A stretch of 47,841 nucleotides of DNA, taken from assembly GCA_945949405.1 (NCBI GenBank), contig CAMFEP010000003.1, positions 1 through 47,841 on the forward strand. Reading direction: 5' to 3'. Origin of the DNA: Kiritimatiellales bacterium. GTDB lineage: Bacteria; Verrucomicrobiota; Kiritimatiellia; UBA8416; JAIOPI01. A program made the translations under genes and the position numbers. Below, piece by piece: positions 27,195 to 35,906 of this stretch (the first letter of the stretch is position 1; each line of letters begins with the position of its first letter). The notes beneath the pieces were generated by a model, which did not search any database, was not told the origin of the DNA, and saw nothing but the letters and a program-made list of their open reading frames with translations.

Positions 27195-27635
27195 ATGGTT
27201 AAGACAGCAACAACGCTTATGGTGCTGACGGCGGTTATGGCAGTCGGCATCGCACAGGCCGCGCCCGATGTGGCGGTGCTACCGGCTGACGTGCGAGGGA
27301 TCGTGTTGCTCCCCGATGGGGAGACGCCCGTGGACCGGCTGGCGGTCAGGGTATGGAATGCGGACACGGAAGAGGTCATCTACCGGACCAGAACGGACCG
27401 GGATGGCATCTTCGATGTACCCAAGCCGGAGCAGGAGGGGAACTTCTATGTCACGGTCGGGCCTGTCAGGATCGATATGCGCATCCTGACGGCGCGTGCC
27501 GGTGTCACCCCCCAGCCGCATGGGTTCGTCGTGGTTATCCCGAAACGGATGCCCCTGATCGCACCCTTGGTTCCGAGTACGATCACAGCGACAGCCGGAG
27601 CCTTGGCTCTGGCACCTGAAGTCGTGAGCCCATAA
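27195..27635 (+). CDS. Small secreted protein, related to the product of 25246-25770
   Basis: Signal peptide MVKTATTLMVLTAVMAVGIAQAA; YRTRTDRDGIFDVPKPEQEGNFYVTVGPVRIDMRIL...HGFVVVIPKRMPLI. Confidence 0.75.
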   Translation: MVKTATTLMVLTAVMAVGIAQAAPDVAVLPADVRGIVLLPDGETPVDRLAVRVWNADTEEVIYRTRTDRDGIFDVPKPEQEGNFYVTVGPVRIDMRILTARAGVTPQPHGFVVVIPKRMPLIAPLVPSTITATAGALALAPEVVSP

Positions 27636-27672
27636 AGCGTACATCGGGCTTCGAATCAACGAAGTACCTTGA

Positions 27673-27707
27673 GAGAGCAGCAGGGAAACCTGTTGCTCTC
27701 TTTTTTT
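27673..27707 (+). terminator. Rho-independent terminator
   Basis: GAGAGCAGCAGG-GAAA-CCTGTTGCTCTC followed by T7. Confidence 0.95.
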
Positions 27708-27831
27708 GTCGTGACCCACTTTGAATTGTGACCGCGGAAGGCGCGGACAACTTGCCCACCCATGCTGCGCGGCGCCAAGCAACACAGCACGTCGCACCCT
27801 TCCCGCCCCTGTGACACCCGCCCCTGTGGCC

Positions 27832-27860
27832 TTGTCAGTGCGCCCCGCTCCAGTTATAGT
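27832..27860 (+). promoter_or_regulatory. Candidate main EPS-operon promoter TTGTCA-N17-TATAGT
   Basis: Directly downstream of the terminator, about 45 nt upstream of the Wza-like start. Confidence 0.55.
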
Positions 27861-27903
27861 CGCGCCCGAATCATGCTTGGATCGAATCTGCGTTTCAAAA
27901 AGG

Positions 27904-29385
27904 ATGCTTATGTCGCCGTGGTTGCACCCCACTCGCTGCTTGCTCGTTATGCTCGGCGTTGCCTGCCTCGCCGGTTGCAGTAGTCAGGATTTTGGCACGA
28001 CGACTGGCGGCATCAATGACGTGGTGGAGACCGGCCAGTCCTACACCCCCAAGGGCGACGAGGCCGCCATCCAAGCCCGCGCCCAACAACTGGCCAACGC
28101 CTTGCTCGCCTGGCAACGCCAGCAGGGCATCGCGAAAGAGGATTACTCCATCGGCCCCGATGACGTGCTCGCCGTCACGATCTTCGACCTCACCACCCCC
28201 GGTGAACCCACCGTACAACGCCTGACCGTGACCCAAAATGGCATGGCGCTTCTTCCCTTGATCGGGGAAGTTCTCGTCGCCGGCTTGACAGCCCGGCAGG
28301 CCGAGGCGCGCATCATCGGCCTCTACGCGGGCGAGTATCTCAAAGATCCACGCGTCACCGTGGAGGTCGCCGAGTTCAAGAGCGCACCCGTCGTGGTCAC
28401 GGGCGCCGTGGGCAGCCCCGGCATCTATTATCTCCAACACAACCGCAGCACCGTGCTGGATATGCTCTCACTGGCACAAGGTCTCTCCGCCAGCGCCGGC
28501 CAGGAATTGCTGATTGTGCGCAACCGCGCCAACGCCGCAATCCCGGCCGCCGCGTCCAGCCCGGATGCCGGTATGGATGATGAGGCCACGCTCGATTACG
28601 ACTTCTCCAAATTCCCCGCCGAATCCAACTCGGTTGTCGCGGCCACGGACGCGCACACAGCCCCATCGACCAACACCATCCTGACCCCATCCATATCGCC
28701 CGCCGAGACGAAGAAATCGCGCCTTCATCTCTTCGGCAAAAAAAGCACGGGGAGCGCGAAGCCGGCACCCACCGTGGCGGCCACCGAGTCCACCCCTGCC
28801 GAAAAACCAGCGAAGAAAAAGTCCGCCAAATCGTCCCGCAAGAAAAACAAGAACACAGCCGACACCAACGCAGTCGAGGCCGTCACCGAAACACTCCCGC
28901 TCGCCGCCGCCGATTCCGATACTGCGGACACCGGCGACGAAGACGGTCCGGAAATGATCACCGTGGATTTGAAGCGCCTGCTCGACCGCGGCGACATCCG
29001 CCTGAACGCCACCATCCTCGGAGGCGACATCATCACCGTGCCCGCGCGCCAGTTGCACTATGTCTATGTGCTCGGCTATGTGCAACGCGCCGGCGCGTTT
29101 GAAATCGAGGCCGGCAACGAAACCATCCCCGCGCTGCAGGCCGTAGCCCTCGCCGGAGGCCTCTCACCGTCGGCCCGCGCCCAAAATTCATTCCTCATCC
29201 GCCAATCCGATAACCGCCGCCAGGTCATTCCCGTGAACCTCACGAAAATAGCGCGCGGCGACGACCCCCCGGTATTCATGCAACCAGGCGACAGCCTCGT
29301 CATCGGTTCCAGCTGGCTCGCCAAATTGGGCGAATTCATCAAACCGTCGGCAAGCGTGGGGGCCAGCGTCTCTCCTGTGCCATAA
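27904..29385 (+). CDS. Wza-like polysaccharide export lipoprotein (Poly_export + SLBB) with large low-complexity insertion
   Basis: Lipobox GVACLAGCSS; DYSIGPDDVLAVTIFDL; VVVTGAVGSPGIYYLQHNRSTVLDMLSLAQGLS; VYVLGYVQRAGAFEIEAGNETIPALQAVALAGG. Confidence 0.9.
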   Translation: MLMSPWLHPTRCLLVMLGVACLAGCSSQDFGTTTGGINDVVETGQSYTPKGDEAAIQARAQQLANALLAWQRQQGIAKEDYSIGPDDVLAVTIFDLTTPGEPTVQRLTVTQNGMALLPLIGEVLVAGLTARQAEARIIGLYAGEYLKDPRVTVEVAEFKSAPVVVTGAVGSPGIYYLQHNRSTVLDMLSLAQGLSASAGQELLIVRNRANAAIPAAASSPDAGMDDEATLDYDFSKFPAESNSVVAATDAHTAPSTNTILTPSISPAETKKSRLHLFGKKSTGSAKPAPTVAATESTPAEKPAKKKSAKSSRKKNKNTADTNAVEAVTETLPLAAADSDTADTGDEDGPEMITVDLKRLLDRGDIRLNATILGGDIITVPARQLHYVYVLGYVQRAGAFEIEAGNETIPALQAVALAGGLSPSARAQNSFLIRQSDNRRQVIPVNLTKIARGDDPPVFMQPGDSLVIGSSWLAKLGEFIKPSASVGASVSPVP

Positions 29386-29466
29386 AGACGTCGCCTGGGC
29401 ACAGGCATGGACACGCCGCCACGCGGAAATCCGCTCGCTATAATTCACGAAAACTGGGAAGGCAAC

Positions 29467-32400
29467 ATGGCCGAACAACACACGCCGCCGCCGGGCGCCC
29501 ACGATGCCCACACCGCTGGTCAACCCATCTCAATCCTCTGGGAATATCTCGGCATCCTGCGCCGCCGCGTCTGGGTCATCCTGCCCATCGTGATCATCGC
29601 CTCCACGATCGGCCTCATCAAGGCCTTCCAAACCCCGCGCATCTACCGCGCCACCACACGCATGCTCGTGGAACGGCAGGCTCCCAACGTGATGAAATTC
29701 GGCGCCGATTCGCAGGAAGGTGAATCCTACGACCCGGATTTCTACAGCACCCAGACAGAGCTCATCCGCAGCCGCGCGGTCATGGATACCGCCCTCCGCG
29801 AACCGGGCGTCTCCAAACTGTTTTCCAGCGGCGAGCAAACCGCCAGCCAATCCTCCTGGGCCGGCGAATTGAAGCGCACACTCCTCGCGGCGCTGGGCGC
29901 CGAACCCGCCCCGCCTCCGGAAGCCTGGGTGCTGCTGCGCGACAAGGTCGTCGCGATCCATCTGAAGGATTCACACTTCATGACCATCGATGCCCTGGAC
30001 GGTGAGCCCAATGCCGCGGCGGACATCGCCAATGCCGCGGCACGCGCCTATCAGGAATACCACCGCGAACGCAAAATCGGCCAATTGGGCGTGGCCTTTA
30101 GCCTGCTGGAAAAGGAGCGCAACAAGGAGGAAGCCGATCTGTTGGAAGCGGAAAAAGCGCTCCAGGCCTTCCGCGAACGCGCGCGTAGCGTCACCGTCAA
30201 CTCCGCGGAGGACCAGCCCGCGATCGAGCGCCTCGAAAAACTCAATGAGCAACTCACCGACGTGCAGCTGAAACGCATTGAGTTGAGTTCCCAGATCGGT
30301 GTCATGAAGCAAGCGCTCGATTCGGATACGCAGGTTGGCGAGGCGATCAACGAGCGCCTCTTCACCATCCCGGTCATCCAGACCGACCTCGGCCTGTCCG
30401 AAACACGCAAGGCCCTCGCCGATGCGGAGAAGGACATTGCCGTGCTGGCCCAGACCTACGGCTTGCGCCACCCGCGCTACCAGGCGGCCCAGACCAACGT
30501 CACGCTCCTGCGCCAGCAATTCAAGGCGGCCCTGCGCGAAATCACCAGCTCCCACGATAACCGCCTCGAAATGCTGAAAAACCAGGAAACTGAAATCCAG
30601 AAGACCTATGAGGAACAAAAACTCACCGCCCTGGAACTTGCCAAGGAGTCTTTCGAGTACACGCGCCTGAAGAACGCGGCGGACCGCCACCGCGAATTGT
30701 TCGATTCAATTGTGGAGCGCATGCGCGAGGTGGACGTCACCTCAAACCTCGCCCAAACCAACATTCAAATCATCGAAAAGGCATCCCCACCCCTATCACC
30801 CGTCAACCAGGGCCGCTTCCGCAAGGTGCTCGCGTCCGCATTCTTCGGCTTCCTGTTCGGCGCCATGCTCGCCCTCATGTTCGAAAGCCTGGACGACACC
30901 ATCAAAACGCCCGAGGACATCAAGAGCCGCTTGCGCGCGCCGTTCCTCGGTTTCATTCCGGCCGTGCAGCCGGAAACCGCCGCCGGGGAGGAAGGCAAGG
31001 AGCCCCCACCGCCACCTGATCTCAAACAACGTGCCCTGACCGCCTACCAGCAATCGCTGAAACTCGCAAGGCAGCGCCTCGGCATCTATTTTCCCAAGCT
31101 GGCACTCCCGGAAGACTTGAACGAAAATCGCGGCACCCCCGAGGAACGCGCCTACCGCGGAACGTTGGTCTTGTCCGAACCCATGTCGTCCATCGCCGAA
31201 GCCTACCGCGGCATCCGCGCCAGCCTCTTCTATTCCATTCCCGCCGAGGAAATCAAAACGCTGTCCATGACTTCCAGCCGCCCGCAGGAAGGCAAGACCA
31301 CCACCTCCTGCAACCTCGCCCTGTCCATCGCTCAAACCGGCAAACGCGTGCTGCTGATCGACGGGGACTTGCACCGCCCCTCCGTGAACACGGTGCTCAA
31401 CCTCGAAAATAAAGTGGGCCTGACCAGCGTGTTGGTGGGGCAATCGACATTCGAAGCCGCCCTGCAAAAAATCGTGCACAATGGCAAGACCGTCGAGCAT
31501 CTCGATATTCTGGCCGCCGGCCCTTCCACCCCCAACCCGTCGGAACTGCTGGGCTCCAATGTAATGCGCGACCTTCTCGCCGCCGCCCGCAAGGCCTACG
31601 ACTGGGTGCTCGTGGACACCCCGCCGATCCTCTTCGTGTCCGATGCCGGGATCTTGAGCACGATGTGCGATGGCGTCATCATCGTCGTGCGCTCGGGCAA
31701 CAGCACGCGATCGCTCCTCAACCGCACCACCGAACAACTGGCCGGCCTCAAGGCCCGCATCATTGGCAGCATCCTCAACGGCGTGGTCGTGGCGCGCATG
31801 GGACGCTACTACTCCTCCTATTACAGCTATGGCTATGCGCGCTATGCCAAGGAATACCAGCGCACCTACTACAGCGGCGAAGAAGGCACGGCGGGCAGCG
31901 AGGCCGCGGAAGAAACCGCGCAGCGGCGGGAACTGCCCCGCGGCGTGCCAGCGTCAACCGTGACGCCCTCCGGACCAACCCCGGCCTCCGTCGTCTCCGC
32001 CGCCATCGCCGCCGCCGCGTCACCCGCACCAATTGCCATACCCCCGCCACCCGCCGTCACCGCCAAGACGCCAGACGCCCCGGCCCCGGAGATCGACCGC
32101 ACCCGCGCACGCGAATTGCAGAGCCGCCTCATCCGTGCCGAGCAGGAGACCCAACAGGCGAGCGCCGAACGCGAAGTGGAACGCCAGTCCATCGCCCGCG
32201 TCCGCGCCGAACTCGAGGAGGCGCGCCATACCATACGCGAGTTGGAAGCGCTGCACCCGCAAGCCACGCTCGCCGCCAAAACCGCGGAAGCACAACTCCA
32301 AGACCTGCGCATCGAGCATGAAGCCCTGCGGCGCGAAATCGAAGCCGAACGCGGTGCCCGGCGGCGCGCCGATCAGCGCAGCGCGGAGTTGGAACATCGC

Positions 32401-33696
32401 CTCGCGAAGCAACCGGCCCCCACCGCCCAGGCCCCCAGCGCGGGCCTTGCGGCGCTCGAAGTCCAGCTCGCCGAGGCGCGTCGGGAAATTGATGCCCTCG
32501 CCGGCGCGCGCGCGGATCGCGATGCCGCGCTGCAACGCGCGGAAAGCCAGGCTGCCCAATGGCAGCAACGCGCGAAGTCCACGGAGTCGCTCGTGGAGGA
32601 AACAAAGCGCCAGCTTGCCGGGAAACAAACGGCTCACGATACGTTCGCCGCTGAAGTGGAAGATGCCAAACGCCAGCTCGCCGAGGAACGCACGCGCGCC
32701 GACCGGCTGGCCACGGACCTCGCCAAACAGGAACAGGATGCCAATCGCAAGCTGGACGAACTGGCCGCCCGCCTGGATGACGCGCACAAGCAGGCCAAGG
32801 CCGTGCCCGTGGCGCCCACACCGCAGGTTGTGCAGGAGACCTTGCGCCGCGCCGATTCCTACCTTTCCACCGGCAACTACACGGAAGCCCGCAGCGTGTT
32901 GCGCACCCTCGTGGAAAGCGCTCCCGGCGTGGATGAAGCCTGGGAGTTCCTGCTGGACACGCTGCTGCTGGGCCACGATCAAGCCGAGTTGACGGAATGG
33001 CTCCGGCGCTTTCCGGAACAGTACGGCCTGCCCACACATGTGCCGTCCCTCGCGGAAGGGCACCGCGCGCTGCTGCAAAACAACTCCGACCTCGCGCTGC
33101 AATACTACGAGTCCGCCCTCAAGGAACGCAAATCCGGGCGCGCCGCGCAGGAAGGCGTGCTGCGGGCCGCCATCCAAAAAGGTGACACCGATCTGGTCCG
33201 GGCCCGCATCCAACGCCTGCTCTGGACCCATCGTCAAAGCGCCTATGCCCACTATGTCGTGGCCTACCTCTATGTGCTCGACAACAAACCGGCACGGGCG
33301 GAAAAAGCGCTACGCAAGAGCCTCGGACTGCGCAAGACGCCGGAAGCGTTGATGGATCTCGCCTGGCTCTTGAGCGAACGGCGTGAGCATGATGAGGCCG
33401 AGCAGTTGGCTCGTGCCGCCAGCGTGCTATACCCAATCATCCCCACCGCGTGGGAAACCCTGGGCGTCATCCTCACCCGCGCGCAACGCTATGCGGAAGC
33501 CGAACGTGCCCTGCAGCGCGCCCACGCCCTGGCCCCGGGCAGCACGAGCACGATGCTCTACCTCGCCGAACTCTATCTGCGCCAGGGAAACAAGAATGCC
33601 TCCATGGAACTGGGGGCGCGGCTCGCCGGCATGCAGGGCCGCCTCACACCGCCGGAAGTCGCACGCTTGAGCGCGTTGCGCGCCAAGCTGGCCTGA
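29467..33696 (+). CDS. Wzc-like chain-length determinant/BY-kinase fused to coiled coil and TPR domains
   Basis: Wzz N-terminus; SMTSSRPQEGKTTTSCNLALSIAQTGKRVLLIDGDLHRPSVN, WVLVDTPPI; Tyr cluster RYYSSYYSYGYARYAKEYQRTYY; Ala/Glu/Arg coiled coil; C-terminal TPR. Confidence 0.9.
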   Translation: MAEQHTPPPGAHDAHTAGQPISILWEYLGILRRRVWVILPIVIIASTIGLIKAFQTPRIYRATTRMLVERQAPNVMKFGADSQEGESYDPDFYSTQTELIRSRAVMDTALREPGVSKLFSSGEQTASQSSWAGELKRTLLAALGAEPAPPPEAWVLLRDKVVAIHLKDSHFMTIDALDGEPNAAADIANAAARAYQEYHRERKIGQLGVAFSLLEKERNKEEADLLEAEKALQAFRERARSVTVNSAEDQPAIERLEKLNEQLTDVQLKRIELSSQIGVMKQALDSDTQVGEAINERLFTIPVIQTDLGLSETRKALADAEKDIAVLAQTYGLRHPRYQAAQTNVTLLRQQFKAALREITSSHDNRLEMLKNQETEIQKTYEEQKLTALELAKESFEYTRLKNAADRHRELFDSIVERMREVDVTSNLAQTNIQIIEKASPPLSPVNQGRFRKVLASAFFGFLFGAMLALMFESLDDTIKTPEDIKSRLRAPFLGFIPAVQPETAAGEEGKEPPPPPDLKQRALTAYQQSLKLARQRLGIYFPKLALPEDLNENRGTPEERAYRGTLVLSEPMSSIAEAYRGIRASLFYSIPAEEIKTLSMTSSRPQEGKTTTSCNLALSIAQTGKRVLLIDGDLHRPSVNTVLNLENKVGLTSVLVGQSTFEAALQKIVHNGKTVEHLDILAAGPSTPNPSELLGSNVMRDLLAAARKAYDWVLVDTPPILFVSDAGILSTMCDGVIIVVRSGNSTRSLLNRTTEQLAGLKARIIGSILNGVVVARMGRYYSSYYSYGYARYAKEYQRTYYSGEEGTAGSEAAEETAQRRELPRGVPASTVTPSGPTPASVVSAAIAAAASPAPIAIPPPPAVTAKTPDAPAPEIDRTRARELQSRLIRAEQETQQASAEREVERQSIARVRAELEEARHTIRELEALHPQATLAAKTAEAQLQDLRIEHEALRREIEAERGARRRADQRSAELEHRLAKQPAPTAQAPSAGLAALEVQLAEARREIDALAGARADRDAALQRAESQAAQWQQRAKSTESLVEETKRQLAGKQTAHDTFAAEVEDAKRQLAEERTRADRLATDLAKQEQDANRKLDELAARLDDAHKQAKAVPVAPTPQVVQETLRRADSYLSTGNYTEARSVLRTLVESAPGVDEAWEFLLDTLLLGHDQAELTEWLRRFPEQYGLPTHVPSLAEGHRALLQNNSDLALQYYESALKERKSGRAAQEGVLRAAIQKGDTDLVRARIQRLLWTHRQSAYAHYVVAYLYVLDNKPARAEKALRKSLGLRKTPEALMDLAWLLSERREHDEAEQLARAASVLYPIIPTAWETLGVILTRAQRYAEAERALQRAHALAPGSTSTMLYLAELYLRQGNKNASMELGARLAGMQGRLTPPEVARLSALRAKLA

Positions 33697-33731
33697 TGTT
33701 GAGTTAACCAAACCCATCCGAACGGACACGC

Positions 33732-35783
33732 ATGGACAGGGCGACGAAGACACAGCGCATCCTCGAAAGCCTTGCGCGGTGGCTGGTCACGGCGGCGGTG
33801 GTCCTCGCACCGTGGCTCTTTGGCTCCACCGATCCTTGGGCCTATCTCCTGATCAGCGGCCTCGTCGGCAGCGGCGGCATCATCTGGCTCTTTGCCCTCG
33901 TCTGCTCCCCCGCGCCACGCATTCGCATCCCCGGGATGACCGCGCTGCTGCTCGGCCTGATTGCCTATGCCGCCATCCAGGGCAGTCCCATGCCGGCCTC
34001 CATCACGAAAGTGTTCAATAAAATTTCGTACACAGTCACGGATCCCGCGCGCTCCGTGCTGGCCCAGGTGGCCACGGCCACGACCCCAACGCCCGCGGCC
34101 GCGCCCAACATCATCCCCTCGTCGCTTTCCATTTCACTGCCCGCCACACGCTCCAGCATCGGTCTCATGATCGCCTGTGTGCTCGCCTTTCTCGTGCTGG
34201 TCAACACCAGCCGCGGCTGGTCGGACATCAATCGCGCGGCAGGCGTCGTGGTCGTCTCCGCCTTCATCATGGCCGTGCTGGGCATGGTCCATAAACTTTC
34301 GGGATCTCAGGAAATCTTTTGGTTTCACACGCCACGCTTCGGGGGCAACGTGTTCGGCCCTTTCACAAACAGGAACCACTTCGCGGCCTACATAAACATG
34401 GCCCTCGGCCTGGTCCTCGGATTGTTCCTCACCTCCCGTCCGCTGGGACAGGCCGGCGCCGGCATGGATTGGCGCGAACGCCTGGCCTGGTTTTCCTCCC
34501 GCGGGGCGAGCCGAAGCCTGCTCGCGGCCTTCGCCGTGGTCATCATGGGCGCCGCCGTATGCATGTCCCTCTCACGCGGCGCCATCTTGAGCCTGGCCCT
34601 CACCTTGGGCGGACTTTGCCTGCTGCTGGGGCGCGCCCATCCCGCACTGGCCAAAGCCCGCGCGACACTTATCGCCGTGTCCGTCGCCATGATCGCGTTG
34701 ATGCTGATCCTGGGCGTGCGTGAAATCGTGCAACGCATGGGCAGCCTTAAAGAGGTCGCCAGCAACCCCTTCGCCGACATGCGTTTCATCGTCACCCGCG
34801 ATTCACTCGGCATCATCGCAGACGCACCGCTGCTGGGCACCGGCTTCGGCACCTTCCGCCATGTCTACACCATGTACCAAACCCCGCCCCTGACCTTGCG
34901 CTGGCTGCACGCGCACAATGACTGGGTCCAATTGTTCGTGGAAGCGGGGCTGCTCGGTGCGGGATTGTTCATTGCCGCGATTCTGGCCGGCCTGCTCGTC
35001 GTGCGCCGCCGCCTCACCGACACCGCAGACACGCCCCGCCTCATGCTGCTCGGCATCAGCGTGAGCCTCGGCACCATCGCCTTCCACAGCTTCATCGACT
35101 ACGGCCTGCACAAGCCCGCGAACACGCTGATGCTGGCCTTTTGCGCCGCTCTGGGAATCGCCGCCGTGCATCTGCGCCGCACCAGCCCCACCCCCGCCGC
35201 ATCGCGCACGCAGCCAGTAGCCGCGGCGCTGCGCGCCGTGGACTCGCGCCCCCTTCCTCCGGGCCTCCTGCGCGTGCTGGCCCTCGTCGCGCTCGCCGGG
35301 CTGGTCTGGCTGCTCCCCCTCCGCATGCGCGAATTGCGCGGGCAGCTCGCCTTCAGCCGTTTCCTCTATCTCAAACGCCTCACCGAAAAAGTCTCAACCT
35401 CGGAAGAATTGGCGCGCACCGTCAGTGGCGCCCGGAGCGAAGCCATGCTCGTCAACGCCTTCGCGCGCTACGACGCCGATGCCCTCGCCGAACTCACCTC
35501 CGCGCTGCTGCGCTGGTCCGGCGATGCCACCCTCGATCGCGGCGAACGCGCGGCGCTCTCGCAACAAGCCGCCAGCCTCGCCTTCTGGTCCGTCTGCGCC
35601 GCCCCTTCCGACTACCTGCCTTGGCTCTCCCTGGCCCGGACCCAGATGTCCCTCGGCCACTGGGACGAAGCCGATCTTTGCTTGCAGCGGGCCAGGGAGT
35701 TGGTGCGCCACCCCGCCGACGTGAAGATGTTTGAGATCCTCCGCCATCGCGAGAGCGACGCCGCCGAGCGGCAAATTCCTTGA
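33732..35783 (+). CDS. O-antigen ligase/polymerase family (Wzy/WaaL-like) membrane protein
   Basis: Multiple TM segments; FGPFTNRNHFAAYINMALGLVLGLFL; LRWLHAHNDWVQLFVEAGLLG. Confidence 0.88.
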   Translation: MDRATKTQRILESLARWLVTAAVVLAPWLFGSTDPWAYLLISGLVGSGGIIWLFALVCSPAPRIRIPGMTALLLGLIAYAAIQGSPMPASITKVFNKISYTVTDPARSVLAQVATATTPTPAAAPNIIPSSLSISLPATRSSIGLMIACVLAFLVLVNTSRGWSDINRAAGVVVVSAFIMAVLGMVHKLSGSQEIFWFHTPRFGGNVFGPFTNRNHFAAYINMALGLVLGLFLTSRPLGQAGAGMDWRERLAWFSSRGASRSLLAAFAVVIMGAAVCMSLSRGAILSLALTLGGLCLLLGRAHPALAKARATLIAVSVAMIALMLILGVREIVQRMGSLKEVASNPFADMRFIVTRDSLGIIADAPLLGTGFGTFRHVYTMYQTPPLTLRWLHAHNDWVQLFVEAGLLGAGLFIAAILAGLLVVRRRLTDTADTPRLMLLGISVSLGTIAFHSFIDYGLHKPANTLMLAFCAALGIAAVHLRRTSPTPAASRTQPVAAALRAVDSRPLPPGLLRVLALVALAGLVWLLPLRMRELRGQLAFSRFLYLKRLTEKVSTSEELARTVSGARSEAMLVNAFARYDADALAELTSALLRWSGDATLDRGERAALSQQAASLAFWSVCAAPSDYLPWLSLARTQMSLGHWDEADLCLQRARELVRHPADVKMFEILRHRESDAAERQIP

Positions 35784-35906
35784 TTGCCCGTTTCTCGCAC
35801 CGCGACGAATTTTGCCAGTTTATTCCTGCGAATCCGTCGCATATGGCGCATAATCGACCGGGACGGAGTCTGCCCGCGTATCCCCGATTTTATCCGGATT
35901 TTCTGC

